7,106 nucleotides of DNA. Source: an uncultured Clostridia bacterium (lineage in GTDB: Bacteria > Bacillota > Clostridia > Lachnospirales > CAG-274). The DNA lies in the NCBI GenBank assembly GCA_947589405.1, contig CANQBT010000105.1, positions 1-7,106 on the forward strand. The letters are read 5' to 3'. The notes beneath the pieces are model-generated. The model saw nothing but the letters and a program-made list of their open reading frames with translations. It was not told the DNA's origin and made no database searches. This document shows positions 6,510 through 7,106 of the stretch, in pieces. Positions within the stretch are counted from its first letter, which is position 1. The number at the start of each line of letters is the position of its first letter. The translations under genes and the position numbers were made by a program.

Positions 6510-7106
6510 TTGGGACTGCTTACTATATTTACAATAATATTATTTATGATCGTAGCTATAAGCGTAGCAAATGAAAGATTTATAAAAATGCCTAACGAAA
6601 TAGCTCTTCTGATTTTTACGCTGCTTATGTGTATAATACTGAGAGCCGTTCTCAAATATACGGACATAGCTCCTGCAAAGGATTTGTCCGACAGTCTTAA
6701 AAGCATAAATCTGCATACATATCTTATAGACGGCGTTCTCTGCTTCATGCTCTTTGCAGGCGCAGGAAAGGTATCCTTTGGCAAATTCAAAGCCAATCTC
6801 AAAATAATAACGCTTTTTGCATTTTTGTCAACGGCTGTTTCGGCATTGGCATACAGTCTTGTATTCTACTTGCTCACCCATGCGGCAGGCTTTAATGTCA
6901 ATATATGGGTCTGCATACTTTTAGGCTGTATAGTTTCGCCTACGGACCCCATAGCCGCAACCGGCATTATGAATAAGCTGGGACTTTCAAAAAGCGTGAC
7001 TACCGTTATAGAAAGCGAAAGTCTTTTCAACGACGGCATGGGCGTAGTGCTTTTTATATTCATAAAAAGCATAGTAGAAAATATGGGCAGAGAAAACTTC
7101 GTGCTT
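6510..7106 (+). CDS. CPA1/NhaP-type Na+(K+)/H+ antiporter, N-terminal 199 residues (3'-truncated)
   Basis: The frame is open from the TTG at 6510 to the window end, exactly 199 codons. Seen: hydrophobic segments at about residues 3-20, 30-48, 72-88, 97-127, 131-152 and 172-190. The family signature is also present: LLGCIVSPTDPIAATGIMNKLG (TDP at 145-147), followed by IESESLFNDG with Asn174-Asp175. Known of the family: CPA1 antiporters exchange cytoplasmic Na+ or K+ for external H+ across the membrane for pH and salt homeostasis, and the ND pair is the ion-binding site. Family members are usually about 400 residues or longer, so roughly half is missing. The usual EGESLFND reads ESESLFND here, a Gly-to-Ser change. 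It is transcribed from its own promoter, divergent from the fusion gene. The exact ion cannot be inferred. Confidence 0.9.
   Translation, partial: MGLLTIFTIILFMIVAISVANERFIKMPNEIALLIFTLLMCIILRAVLKYTDIAPAKDLSDSLKSINLHTYLIDGVLCFMLFAGAGKVSFGKFKANLKIITLFAFLSTAVSALAYSLVFYLLTHAAGFNVNIWVCILLGCIVSPTDPIAATGIMNKLGLSKSVTTVIESESLFNDGMGVVLFIFIKSIVENMGRENFVL

Noticed and set aside
6491..7072. Minus-strand open frames at 6491-6802 and 6866-7072
   Set aside because: They are antisense to the antiporter, whose plus-strand frame carries the TDP and ND signature and a strong ribosome binding site.
1..7106. CRISPR array, tRNA, rRNA, transposase or prophage genes
   Set aside because: No direct repeat-spacer pattern, cloverleaf-like sequence, or mobile-element motif was seen on reading both strands.

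Overview
The window looks like part of a chromosome from an anaerobic, low-GC Firmicute of the Clostridia, plausibly a gut or rumen species near Ruminococcaceae/Oscillospiraceae. The reasons are AAAGGAGG-type ribosome binding sites, heavy use of ATA and AGA codons, sigma-A promoters of the extended -10 type, a type I dockerin, and a giant secreted protein made of bacterial Ig-like (BIG2) modules. The species cannot be named from sequence alone.

Left part (1-4402, plus strand): a two-gene secreted-protein operon. The first gene enters already open at base 1 and runs to 3795. Its visible 1264 residues begin inside an M60-like (enhancin/mucinase family) zinc metallopeptidase domain with HELGH plus a downstream Glu. 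They continue through an FN3-like domain, about seven BIG2-type Ig-like domains, and a C-terminal beta-rich domain. The HELGH metal site lies upstream of the first in-frame ATG at 247, so calling the gene from that ATG would lose the catalytic centre. Twenty-two bases after its stop starts a 194-residue secreted protein with a signal peptide, one beta-sandwich domain and a C-terminal dockerin. A strong hairpin terminator follows (4407-4452).

Middle part (4500-6317, minus strand): a convergent gene for an unusual two-domain cytoplasmic protein. An aminoglycoside-phosphotransferase (APH)/SrkA-like kinase fold is fused to a PF13350-type (LipA/PtpB-like) tyrosine or phosphoinositide phosphatase with an intact HCTQGKDRTG P-loop. 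This kinase-phosphatase fusion is the most unusual gene in the window.

Right part (6510-7106, plus strand): the N-terminal 199 residues of a CPA1/NhaP-type Na+/H+ antiporter, beginning at a TTG codon behind a strong ribosome binding site and cut by the window end. The 192-base gap between it and the fusion gene holds two divergent sigma-A promoters.

How the parts relate: the protease and the dockerin protein probably act together outside the cell on host or dietary glycoproteins or in a cohesin-based surface complex. The fusion enzyme and the antiporter are separate, divergently transcribed units with no obvious tie to that operon. No tRNA, rRNA, CRISPR array, transposase or phage gene was seen.
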